Positions 18,853-27,820 of a stretch of DNA of 64,000 nt are shown here, in pieces. Under the pieces are notes generated by a model, which was not told where the DNA came from, made no database searches, and saw only the letters and a program-made list of their open reading frames with translations. Source of the stretch: Xylanimonas ulmi. Its GTDB lineage: Bacteria > Actinomycetota > Actinomycetes > Actinomycetales > Cellulomonadaceae. The DNA is taken from the NCBI RefSeq assembly GCF_004216535.1, contig NZ_SGWX01000001.1, positions 3,410,001 to 3,474,000 on the forward strand. Reading direction: 5' to 3'. Numbering within the stretch: the stretch's first letter is position 1; every line of letters begins with the position of its first letter. Position numbers and translations under genes: made by a program.

Positions 18853-21294
18853 ATGCCCGACGAGCGCGCCACGTTCCTGGTGCGCGGCGTCGTGCAGGGC
18901 GTCGGGTTCCGCCCGTTCGTCCACCGCCTCGCGCATGAGCTGGGCCTGGCCGGGTCGGTGCGCAACACCAGCGTGCAGGTGGTCGTCGACGCCCAGGGGC
19001 CGCCCGGCGCCCTGCGCGAGCTCGGGCGGCGGCTGCGCGACGACGCCCCGGCCCTCGCGGCGGTCATCGACGTCGAGGCCGTGCCCGCCGTCGTCGACCC
19101 GGCGCTGCGCGGCTTCGCCATCCTCGGGTCCGACGACGAGGCGGGGGCGCGCACGCTGGCGCCGCCCGACAGCGCGACCTGCCCCGACTGCCTGCGCGAG
19201 CTGTTCGACCCCGCCGACCGCCGCCATCGGCACGCGTTCATCACCTGCACGGGTTGCGGGCCGCGGCTCACGATCATCCGCGACCTGCCGTACGACCGTC
19301 CACGCACCACATTGGCGCACCTGCCGATGTGCGCGCGCTGCGCGGGCGAATACGACGACCCGCTCGACCGCCGGTTCCACGCCCAGCCCATCTCGTGCCA
19401 TGACTGCGGCCCGCGGCTGTGGTGGGCCGTGGTCCGTGGTGGCCGACCGGCGCGCGTGCGGGCCAGTGACGACGAGTGTCTGCGCCGCGCCGTGCGGTCG
19501 CTGCGCGCCGGGGGGATCGTGGCGGTCAAGGGCGTGGGCGGCTTCCACCTCGCGTGCTCGGCGCTCGACGGGCACGCGGTGCGCGCGCTGCGGGCGCGCA
19601 AGGGGCGTGAGGCCAAGCCGTTGGCCGTCATGGTGCGCGACCTGGACACGGCGCGCGCCCTCACGCACGTGAGCGATGCCGAGGCCGCGCAGCTCACGCG
19701 TCCCGCCCGCCCTATCGTGCTGCTGCGCCGTCGCGACGACGCCGCCTGGCCCGTCGCCGCCGAGGTGGCGCCTGGCACGGGCGAGCTGGGGGTCATGCTG
19801 GCCTACGCCCCCGTCCACCACCTGCTGTTCGCCGACGGCGCCCCGCCGGTGCTCGTCATGACGTCGGCGAACCTGTCGGGCGAGCCGATCTGCTACCGCG
19901 ACGAGGACGCGCTCACACACCTCGCCGGGGTCGCGGACGCGCTGCTGGGGCACGACCGCCCGATCGCCGTGCCGTGCGACGACTCGGTGGTCCGCGTGGT
20001 CGACGGCGCCGTGATGCCGCTGCGCCGCTCGCGCGGCTTCGCCCCGCTGCCCGTGGCCCTCGGCGTCGGCCCGGCCGGGGCGACGACGCCGGTCGTGCTC
20101 GCCGTCGGCGGGGAGCTCAAGGCGACCGCCTGCCTGCTGGTGGGCGACCGCGCGCTCCTGTCGCAGCACCTGGGTGACATGCAGTCGCTCGCGGGGCAGG
20201 ACGCGCTCGCGTTCGCGGCCCGGCATCTCGCGCGGCTCGCCGACGCGCGGCCCGAGGCGTGGGCGTGCGACCTGCATCCCGACTACCACTCGACGCGCTG
20301 GGCGCAGCGGCGCCACGGCGACCTGCCCGTGGTGCGCGTCCAGCACCATCACGCTCACGCGGCCGCGCTGCTCGCCGAACACGGGCGGCTCGGCGACGAC
20401 GCCCTGGTGCTGACCTTCGACGGCACGGGCTATGGGAGCGACGGCGGTGTGTGGGGCGGCGAGGCGCTGCTGCTCGGCGCCGACGTCGGCCGGTTCGCGC
20501 GCGTGGGCCACCTGCGCGCCGTCGCGCTGCCCGGCGGTGACGCGGCGGTGGCCGAGCCCTGGCGCGTCGCCCTGGCCCACTTGGCGCAGGCGGGCGTCGC
20601 ATGGACGCGGGACCTGGCGCCGGTGCGCGCGGCCGGGTCGCGCGCGTTGCTGTTGCGGCAGGTGCTCGGCTCGGGAGTCGGGGCGGCGCGGTCGACCTCG
20701 ATGGGCCGGCTGTTCGACGCCGTCGCCTCGCTGCTCGACGTGTGCCAGGACCAGCGATACGAGGCGCAGGCCGCGATCGAGCTCGAGCAGGCGGCGCTCG
20801 CGGCGGCGCGCGGGCGGCCCGCGCGCGCATGCCCGGTGACGCTGCCGGTGACGGCGACGGGCGTGGCGTTGATGGGCGCGGCGGTGACGGGCGTGGCCGA
20901 GGACCACGCCGACCGCGATCCCGTGGTGATCGACCCGGCGCCGGCGCTCGCCGCGATCGTCGCCGCGCTGCGGCGCGGCGCGCCGGCCGAAGTGATCGCC
21001 TGGGCCTTCCACTCCTGGGTCGCCGACTGTGCCGTGACCTGGGCCGAGGCGATCCGCGCGCGGACGGGCACGGCGACCGTCGGGCTCTCGGGCGGCGTGT
21101 TCTCGAACGCCCTCCTGGTCGCGGCCACGCGGGACGCGCTGGCCGCGCGCGGGTTCGAGGTGCTCACGCACGCCGTCGTGCCGGCCGGAGACGGCGGCCT
21201 CGCGCTCGGGCAGGCGGTCGTGGCCGCCGCCCGGCTCGCTCCGGGATGGCCCGGCGCCCGCGCGAGCCGCAGCGGCGTCGTCGTCGAGACGTAG
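18853..21294 (+). CDS. hypF: Carbamoyltransferase HypF, hydrogenase maturation
   Basis: HypF makes the thiocarbamoylated HypE that becomes the cyanide ligands of the NiFe centre, using carbamoyl phosphate and ATP. The 813 residues show all parts: an N-terminal acylphosphatase domain (VRGVVQGVGFRPFVHRLA), two zinc-finger modules (CPDCLRE...CTGCGPR and CARCAGE...CHDCGPR), a YrdC-like domain (GGIVAVKGVGGFHLAC ... KGREAKPLAVMVRD) and a Kae1/TobZ-like domain (VQHHHAHAAALLAEHG, TFDGTGYG, GLSGGVF). GGAGG precedes the ATG. It opens the hypF-hypA-hypB block. Confidence 0.96.
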   Translation: MPDERATFLVRGVVQGVGFRPFVHRLAHELGLAGSVRNTSVQVVVDAQGPPGALRELGRRLRDDAPALAAVIDVEAVPAVVDPALRGFAILGSDDEAGARTLAPPDSATCPDCLRELFDPADRRHRHAFITCTGCGPRLTIIRDLPYDRPRTTLAHLPMCARCAGEYDDPLDRRFHAQPISCHDCGPRLWWAVVRGGRPARVRASDDECLRRAVRSLRAGGIVAVKGVGGFHLACSALDGHAVRALRARKGREAKPLAVMVRDLDTARALTHVSDAEAAQLTRPARPIVLLRRRDDAAWPVAAEVAPGTGELGVMLAYAPVHHLLFADGAPPVLVMTSANLSGEPICYRDEDALTHLAGVADALLGHDRPIAVPCDDSVVRVVDGAVMPLRRSRGFAPLPVALGVGPAGATTPVVLAVGGELKATACLLVGDRALLSQHLGDMQSLAGQDALAFAARHLARLADARPEAWACDLHPDYHSTRWAQRRHGDLPVVRVQHHHAHAAALLAEHGRLGDDALVLTFDGTGYGSDGGVWGGEALLLGADVGRFARVGHLRAVALPGGDAAVAEPWRVALAHLAQAGVAWTRDLAPVRAAGSRALLLRQVLGSGVGAARSTSMGRLFDAVASLLDVCQDQRYEAQAAIELEQAALAAARGRPARACPVTLPVTATGVALMGAAVTGVAEDHADRDPVVIDPAPALAAIVAALRRGAPAEVIAWAFHSWVADCAVTWAEAIRARTGTATVGLSGGVFSNALLVAATRDALAARGFEVLTHAVVPAGDGGLALGQAVVAAARLAPGWPGARASRSGVVVET

Positions 21295-21302
21295 GAGGGC
21301 GT

Positions 21303-21683
21303 GTGCACGAGCTCTCGCTGTGCGGGTCGATCGCGCGCATCGCCGAGCGGCGCCGCGCGGGACGCCGGGTCGAGCGCGTGGGCGTCCGCCTCGGGGCGCT
21401 GCGCCAGGCCGTTCCCGAGGCCATGGACAGGTGCTGGGCCGTGGTCACCGCGGGCACCGCGCTGGCGGGCAGCCGGCTCGTGTTCGAGCTCGTCCCGCTC
21501 GTCGTGCGCTGCGACGCGTGCGGCGCCCGCACGCGCCTGGACGAGGTGTGGCTGCGCTGCGGGTCCTGCGCCGGCTCGCGCGTCGAGGTGGTCGAGGGCG
21601 ACGAGTTCCTGCTGACCCATCTCGACCTGGCCGACGACGTCGAATCGCGTCACCGCGCCGCGCCGCCGGGGGCGTCGTCCTAG
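21303..21683 (+). CDS. hypA: Hydrogenase nickel incorporation protein HypA
   Basis: HypA hands Ni2+ to the hydrogenase large subunit together with HypB. The protein has 126 residues. It starts with the invariant M-H-E-L (His2 binds nickel), which fixes GTG 21303 as the start over the GTG two bases earlier. The zinc site is CDAC followed by CGSC. AGGAGG overlaps the hypF stop. A second HypA homologue is encoded at 25671. This one lies with hypF and hypB in an operon. Confidence 0.93.
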   Translation: MHELSLCGSIARIAERRRAGRRVERVGVRLGALRQAVPEAMDRCWAVVTAGTALAGSRLVFELVPLVVRCDACGARTRLDEVWLRCGSCAGSRVEVVEGDEFLLTHLDLADDVESRHRAAPPGASS

Positions 21684-21749
21684 CCTCGGGCCAGCCCGCC
21701 CGGACCCGGCGACGCCGCCGGGGCACACGGAGGCGACGAAGGAGAGACC

Positions 21750-22535
21750 ATGGGCCGCTTCCACCGGCACGACGACGCGCAAGACCACGGCCACGACCAC
21801 GGCCACGAGGGTGGCCACGACCACCTGGGCGACCACTCGGGCTACGGCACGGGCTCGGACCGCATCGCGGTGCTCGAGCGCATCTTCGACGAGAACGACC
21901 ACTGCGCGGCGCACAACCGCGCGGACTTCGACGCCGCGGGCGTGCGGGCGGTCAACGTCATGTCGTCGCCCGGCGCCGGCAAGACGGCGCTGCTCGCGCG
22001 CACGCTCGACGCGCTCGACGCGAGCCGGGTCGGCGTCATCGAAGGCGACATCGAGACGGCGCTCGACGCCGACCGGCTCGCCGCCACGGGGGCGCGGGTC
22101 AGCCTGCTCAACACCGCGCACGGGTTCGGCGGCGAGTGCCACCTCGACGCCCCGATGGTGCGCGACGCGCTCGGCCGGCTGCCGCTCGACGGGCTCGACC
22201 TGGTGTTCGTCGAGAACGTCGGCAACCTCGTGTGCCCGGCCGAGTTCGCCGTCGGGGAGCATCTGCGGGTCATGGTCTATGCGATCACCGAGGGTGAGGA
22301 GAAGCCCGCCAAGTACCCGGTGATGTTCCGCTCGGCCGACGTGGTGCTGGTCAACAAGACCGACCTGCTGCCGCACCTGGACGTCGACCTCGGCCGGTTC
22401 TACGACTACCTGGCACGGGTCCACCCGGGCGTGACGACCATCGAGCTGTCCGCCCGCACCGGCGAGGGCGTCGAGGCCTGGATCGGGTGGCTGCGCGAGC
22501 ACGCGAACGCCCCGCTGCGCGAGGCGCCCGCCTGA
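21750..22535 (+). CDS. hypB: Hydrogenase nickel incorporation GTPase HypB
   Basis: HypB is the GTPase that drives nickel delivery. It has 261 residues. A His-rich N-terminus (about ten His in residues 5-30, [13 protein letters not shown]) can store nickel. The P-loop is SSPGAGKT (72-79), followed by [12 protein letters not shown] and the NKTD guanine motif. The Cys/His metal site of the G domain is in the segment [11 protein letters not shown]. The N-terminal CxxCGC of the E. coli protein is absent, as in many actinobacterial HypB. It follows hypA after a 66-base gap and leads into a beta-glucosidase gene. Confidence 0.95.
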   Translation: MGRFHRHDDAQDHGHDHGHEGGHDHLGDHSGYGTGSDRIAVLERIFDENDHCAAHNRADFDAAGVRAVNVMSSPGAGKTALLARTLDALDASRVGVIEGDIETALDADRLAATGARVSLLNTAHGFGGECHLDAPMVRDALGRLPLDGLDLVFVENVGNLVCPAEFAVGEHLRVMVYAITEGEEKPAKYPVMFRSADVVLVNKTDLLPHLDVDLGRFYDYLARVHPGVTTIELSARTGEGVEAWIGWLREHANAPLREAPA

Positions 22536-22578
22536 GACGGATCGGGCGCGCAGCGCGGGCGGGTGTGACGATACGGGC

Positions 22579-24026
<1,448 letters not shown>

Positions 24027-24030
<4 letters not shown>

Positions 24031-24287
24031 CCAGGCGCGTCCAACAGCCCGTCCCCCAGCCCGTCCCACAGTCCCAGGTCGGCGAACGCGGCGAGTGACT
24101 CCGCCGCGGACAGCGGGTCCAGCAGCAGGACGGCGAACCCGTTCTGAACGAGCACGTAGTCGCCCACGGCGGCCTGGGGGAGGTAGGCCAGGCAGCACGA
24201 CGCGGATCGCCCCGCGACGTCGAGGCGCGCCGTCGGCAGCGGGCCTGGGGTGATCTCCTCGATCCGCGCCGGGATCGCGACGCACAT
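24027..24287 (-). CDS. HypC/HupF family chaperone, second copy
   Basis: The protein has 86 residues and begins MCVAIPARI, with Cys2 that in HypC carries the Fe(CN)2CO unit. The small barrel sequence ([25 protein letters not shown]) and the tail ([16 protein letters not shown]) are family-like. A separate HypC lies with hypD. This copy starts 1 base after the stop of the orphan large-subunit-like gene and is translated from GGGGGA within its end, so it is likely the dedicated chaperone of that protein. It may correspond to the HupF/HybG division of labour seen in other hydrogenase systems. Confidence 0.9.
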
Positions 24288-24288
24288 G

Positions 24289-25629
24289 TCAGGTCCCCCT
24301 CGGTACGCGTGCGTCGGTGACCGTGAGCCGCATCGTCCCGAGCGGCGCGGCGGTGCACGGCAGGCACGGGTCGGCCTCGCGCACCGCCCGTTCGAGCGCG
24401 CCCGCGGCCGCGCTACGGGCCACCGCCGCGCGCAGCAGGTCGGCCAGCCACGGCTCGTTCTGGGCCGTAGGCGTCAGGATCGTGGCGGCCCGCAGCAGCC
24501 CGTCGCCGCCTGCGACGTAGCGGTGGACCAGCAGTCCCCGCGGTCCGTCGACCCAGCCGACGCCCACGGCGCCGGCGGGCACGCCCGCGAGGGCGGCCAG
24601 GTCCACCGGGGCCCCTGGGACCACGGGGAGGGACACGTCGTCGTCGCCCAGCACCTCGGCGATGGCCTCGACCGCGGCCAGCACCATGACCGCGCGGGCC
24701 GCGCTCGCGGTGCGTGCCCCGTCGGACCAACGGGCCTGCGCGTCCGCGGCGAGCGGGGTGGTCAGCGGACCGACGCCGAGCTGGGCCGCGGGGCCGACCC
24801 GGTAACGACCGCGGTCGGCGCCCAGCGCGCGCAGGTACGGTCGCGGCGCGGGCGCGCCGGGACGCGACTCGGCGAGCACCGCGTCGAAGCGCGCGGCGGG
24901 CTCGGCCGCGTGGAGCACGCCGCCGTCGGCGGCCACCACGCGCAGGTGCGTGCCGAGCAGGTCGGGTCGGCCGTCGGCGTCGACCAACGCGACGTCGGCG
25001 CCCGTGAACGACGGGTCCGCCCCGGCGTCGCCGGCCCCGCCGCGCGCGCCGGACTCACCCCGCGCGCCGGACTGATCCAGCGCGTCGGACTGATCCAGCG
25101 CGTCGAGCGCGAGCCGGTGCGCCGCGGCCAGGGCCTCGGGCGCGGCGTGGCGCAGCGCGTCACGGGTCGCCGGCGAGACGCCCACGCGCACGCCGCCGGG
25201 CGCCGCCGTCGTCGGGAAGTGGGACTGCGCGCCCACCGCGTCGAGCGTGGATCGCGCGAACCCGGCCAGCGCGGCGAGGGCGGACCGCTCCCCGCCGACG
25301 GCGCCCGCGCGCTCGGCATGGGCCGCGACGGCCGACGCGTGGTGCAGCAGCCGCCGGATCGCGACGGCCTGTGGGGGCAACGGCCCGATCCCGGCCAGCG
25401 CCTCCAGCGCGCGCACGCCTGCGAGGTGGTGGGCGGCGGGGCACAGCCCGCACAGGCGCTCGACGAACGCGGGGACGCGTGCGATCGGGCGGCCCACGAG
25501 CAGCGGCTCGACGCGGGGCAGGTCGGCCAGCGAGAGCCGTGCGCCCGTCAGGCGTCCGTCGGCGGCCCGCTCGACGACGACGCGGACCTCGGACGGGTCG
25601 AGGAGCTCGTCGAGCACGAGGCGCGTCAC
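24289..25629 (-). CDS. Orphan [NiFe]-hydrogenase large-subunit-like protein
   Basis: The protein has about 446 residues from GTG 25629 (upstream in-frame starts give an Arg-rich, unlikely N-terminus). It keeps the L1 motif RLCGLC-PAAH (Cys60, Cys63) and the L2 cysteines in DPCLPC (Cys422, Cys425). After the last Cys comes TAAPLG instead of the usual (A/T)TH, so the histidine at the normal protease cleavage position is missing. The segment GPRGLLVHRYVAGGDG resembles group 3/4 large subunits rather than HyaB. No small subunit is nearby; a hypC copy follows and a hypA copy is divergent. It may be a HupK/HoxV-like cofactor-assembly scaffold or part of a second, incomplete hydrogenase. Function is not settled. 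Confidence 0.75.
   Translation of the reverse strand: MTRLVLDELLDPSEVRVVVERAADGRLTGARLSLADLPRVEPLLVGRPIARVPAFVERLCGLCPAAHHLAGVRALEALAGIGPLPPQAVAIRRLLHHASAVAAHAERAGAVGGERSALAALAGFARSTLDAVGAQSHFPTTAAPGGVRVGVSPATRDALRHAAPEALAAAHRLALDALDQSDALDQSGARGESGARGGAGDAGADPSFTGADVALVDADGRPDLLGTHLRVVAADGGVLHAAEPAARFDAVLAESRPGAPAPRPYLRALGADRGRYRVGPAAQLGVGPLTTPLAADAQARWSDGARTASAARAVMVLAAVEAIAEVLGDDDVSLPVVPGAPVDLAALAGVPAGAVGVGWVDGPRGLLVHRYVAGGDGLLRAATILTPTAQNEPWLADLLRAAVARSAAAGALERAVREADPCLPCTAAPLGTMRLTVTDARVPRGT
25042..25104. repeat. Degenerate 18-base tandem repeat inside the large-subunit-like gene
   Basis: Units of the type CGCGTCGGACTGATCCAG are repeated about three to four times with changes, giving the peptide repeat DALDQS-DALDQS-GARGES in the middle of the protein. 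It probably lengthens a surface loop. Confidence 0.6.
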
Positions 25630-25670
25630 CCGCAGGCGCCCGTCGCCGGGGAGCGTGTCACGATCGCCCC

Positions 25671-26117
25671 ATGCATGAGCTGAGCCTGTTGCGCGCCGTC
25701 GTCGACTCGGTGGCGCGTGTCGCCGCGCAACGCAGGGCGCGTGGCGTCGAGGCTGTGGGTCTGCGCGTCGGGACGCTCGCCAGTGCGACACCGGAGGCGC
25801 TGCGCACCGCGTGGCCGCTCGCCATCTCGGGGACGGCCGTGGCCGGGGCGCGCCTCGACATCGACGTCGTCCAGGCGGCGGTGCGCTGCGCCGAGTGCGC
25901 CAGGGACGTGCCGGTCGACCGGTTCTACGCGCTGGTCTGCCCGGTGTGCGCGACGCCGACGGGCGAGCTGGTGACGGGCCGCGAGCTCGCGGTGGCCTAT
26001 GCCGACCTCGCCGACGACGCCGCCGCCGAGAACCCTGCCGAGAACCCTGGCGACGCTGCGCTCCCTGCGCGCGACCGGCCGGCGGCCTCGTGCCCGGGTC
26101 ATGACCACCGCCGCTGA
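25671..26117 (+). CDS. HypA-like nickel incorporation protein, second copy
   Basis: The protein has 148 residues and begins MHELSLLRAVVDSV with nickel-binding His2. Zinc cysteines are CAEC and CPVC. The C-terminus is longer than in the first HypA, with a repeat (AAENPAENPG) and a His end (CPGHDHRR) that might bind metal. It is divergent from the orphan large-subunit-like gene (41-base gap) and its 3' end overlaps the convergent protease gene hyaD by 19 bases. A dedicated partner of the orphan protein is a reasonable inference. Confidence 0.9.
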   Translation: MHELSLLRAVVDSVARVAAQRRARGVEAVGLRVGTLASATPEALRTAWPLAISGTAVAGARLDIDVVQAAVRCAECARDVPVDRFYALVCPVCATPTGELVTGRELAVAYADLADDAAAENPAENPGDAALPARDRPAASCPGHDHRR

Positions 26118-26608
26118 GTGACGCAGTCCAACTCCCGATAGTCGGCCTCCGCGAGCCAGTGCTCGACGACCTCGTACGCCATCGCGGCCGCCTCGTCCAG
26201 GGCCTCGGTGACGACGTCGGACAGGGAGAAGCGCAGGTCCACGACCTCCGGAACGATCCCGACGATCACGACCTCGCGCGGTTCGCGGCCCAGCAGCCGG
26301 GCGACGGAGAGCACGTCGAGCAGGCCGACCTGGTGGGGCGAGAGCTTGCTCGCGAGCAGGCGCGGGACCTGGTCTCCGGTCAACAGCACGACCGTTCCGG
26401 GCTCGGGGCCCGCGACCGCGTCGAGCACCAGCAGGCGCTCGGAGTCCTGCACCACGGGCACGAGCTCCATGCCCCCGGTGCCGCCGTCGATGATCTGGAC
26501 CCGCGGGTCGGTCACCGAGCGCGACAGGTAGGCGATGAGCGCGAGGCCGACGCCGTCGTCGGCCATGATCGGGTTGCCGATCCCCAGCACAGTGATGGTG
26601 GCGGCCAT
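26099..26608 (-). CDS. hyaD: Hydrogenase maturation protease, HyaD/HupD-like
   Basis: The 169-residue endopeptidase removes the C-terminal tail of the NiFe large subunit after nickel insertion. Landmarks of the family are GIGNPIMADDGVG (metal-binding acidic residue), LLVLDAV (Asp) and SPHQVGLLD (His), the three nickel-sensing ligands. It starts 6 bases after the cytochrome b stop, as the last gene of the structural operon. Its substrate HyaB here has the expected 14-residue tail after the DPCMSCAVH motif. Confidence 0.92.
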   Translation of the reverse strand: MAATITVLGIGNPIMADDGVGLALIAYLSRSVTDPRVQIIDGGTGGMELVPVVQDSERLLVLDAVAGPEPGTVVLLTGDQVPRLLASKLSPHQVGLLDVLSVARLLGREPREVVIVGIVPEVVDLRFSLSDVVTEALDEAAAMAYEVVEHWLAEADYRELDCVTQRRWS

Positions 26609-26614
26609 GGCGGA

Positions 26615-27820
26615 TCACTCGATCGGAGGGCCGTCGACGGGTCGGGCGCCGCGGCGCACCCACACCCCACCGTTGACCATCGAGGAGACCCCGCCGTGGC
26701 GTTCGAGCGAGTCGGCGCGCACCGCGAGGTAGATGTGCATGATCACGAAGGCCCACAGCGCGAACATCAGGAGCGTGTGCGCCAGGCGCACGACGCCGAT
26801 GCCCACCCAGCCGCTCGGCGCGGCGACCAGCGCCCAGAACGGCGAGTCGACCCGTGCCAGCCCGTAGAGCATGAGCCCCGTCGCCATCTGGAGGGCGCAG
26901 GCCGCGTACACGCCGGTGTAGGCGAGTTGCTGGAGCGGGTTGTGCGACAGGTACAGCGGGCTGTGGTCCCTGATGAGCGCGTAGTGCTGCGCCACATGTC
27001 CGAGGTTGCGCAGGTCGGCGCGCGACCACAGCGGCCAGAACGAGCGCCACCGCATGGTGCGGTAACGCGAGGTGAAGGTGAGCACGAACCGGGTGGCGCC
27101 CAGCACGATCCACGCGAACCCCGCCACGAAGTGCGCCAGGCGCATGCCGCCCATGAGGAACCCGGAGGCGGCGCCGTCGACCGGGGTGGGGCCGAAGAAC
27201 GGGTCCATGACGTAGTAGCCCGTGGCGCTCAGCACGCCGATCAGGGCGACGTTGGCCCAGTGCTGCAGGCGCAGCGCGGCCGGCCACAAGGCCACGCGGG
27301 TCCAGCCGCTCTCGGCGGCGCCGGGGTCACTGGTGTCATGCGGCCCCTGCGGGGTCACCGCGACGAGTCCCTGCAGGTGGAAGCGGCCGACAACGCCGTC
27401 GCTGACCGCGGCGGCGGCGACGGCGAGCGGGCGCTCGCCGCGCACGAACGCGCGGTCGGCGTTGCGGCGCACGAGGGATCGCTCCTGCCGGGTGCTGATC
27501 GAGGTGGCCAACACCTCGCGCACGGCCCCGCGCATGACGACGACGTCGCGCGTCGCGCCGCTCGGCAGCGCCAGTTCGCGCACCCGCACCAGCGTGTAGC
27601 GCCGTTGGGGCGTGGCCGGGTCGACGTCGTCGGCGCCGACCCACGGGACGGGGATCTCGTGGTGGTCGGACTCGAGCGCGGCGGCGGCGGCGCGCACCAC
27701 CGGGTCGTCGCCGCCCGGGGCCGCGGCGGCGGCGAGCGCGAGCAGTCGCCCATGACTGAGGCCGTCGCTGCTGTGGATCTCCCCGACGTGCAGGACGGCG
27801 GCGGGAGACGGCGCGCTCAT
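26615..27820 (-). CDS. hyaC: Hydrogenase cytochrome b subunit with an extra N-terminal P-type-ATPase-like domain
   Basis: The protein has 401 residues, against roughly 230 usual for HyaC. Residues about 175-390 form the four-helix di-haem cytochrome b that passes electrons from the hydrogenase to quinone; likely haem His lie in RLQHW, RLAHF, RLAHTLL and IMHIYL. Residues about 10-165 are soluble and unlike any HyaC. In order they show HVGE, LLALAAAA, DDPVVRAA, a basic stretch before VVVMRGAVREVLA, then RGERPLAVA and GRFHLQGLVAVTP. This is the order of blocks in the nucleotide-binding domain of P-type (H+-type) ATPases, without the DKTGT phosphorylation motif. The ATG overlaps the hyaB stop (ATGA). 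Confidence 0.88.
   Translation of the reverse strand: MSAPSPAAVLHVGEIHSSDGLSHGRLLALAAAAAPGGDDPVVRAAAAALESDHHEIPVPWVGADDVDPATPQRRYTLVRVRELALPSGATRDVVVMRGAVREVLATSISTRQERSLVRRNADRAFVRGERPLAVAAAAVSDGVVGRFHLQGLVAVTPQGPHDTSDPGAAESGWTRVALWPAALRLQHWANVALIGVLSATGYYVMDPFFGPTPVDGAASGFLMGGMRLAHFVAGFAWIVLGATRFVLTFTSRYRTMRWRSFWPLWSRADLRNLGHVAQHYALIRDHSPLYLSHNPLQQLAYTGVYAACALQMATGLMLYGLARVDSPFWALVAAPSGWVGIGVVRLAHTLLMFALWAFVIMHIYLAVRADSLERHGGVSSMVNGGVWVRRGARPVDGPPIE

Noticed and set aside
18772-21171. A roughly 800-residue open frame antisense to hypF
   Set aside because: Arg/His-rich composition without domains; it is a mirror of the real hypF codons.
24289-25791. Longer start for the orphan large-subunit-like protein (from 25791)
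   Set aside because: The extra 54 residues are Arg/His/Pro-rich antisense of hypA2 and unlike any hydrogenase N-terminus; GTG 25629 fits better.
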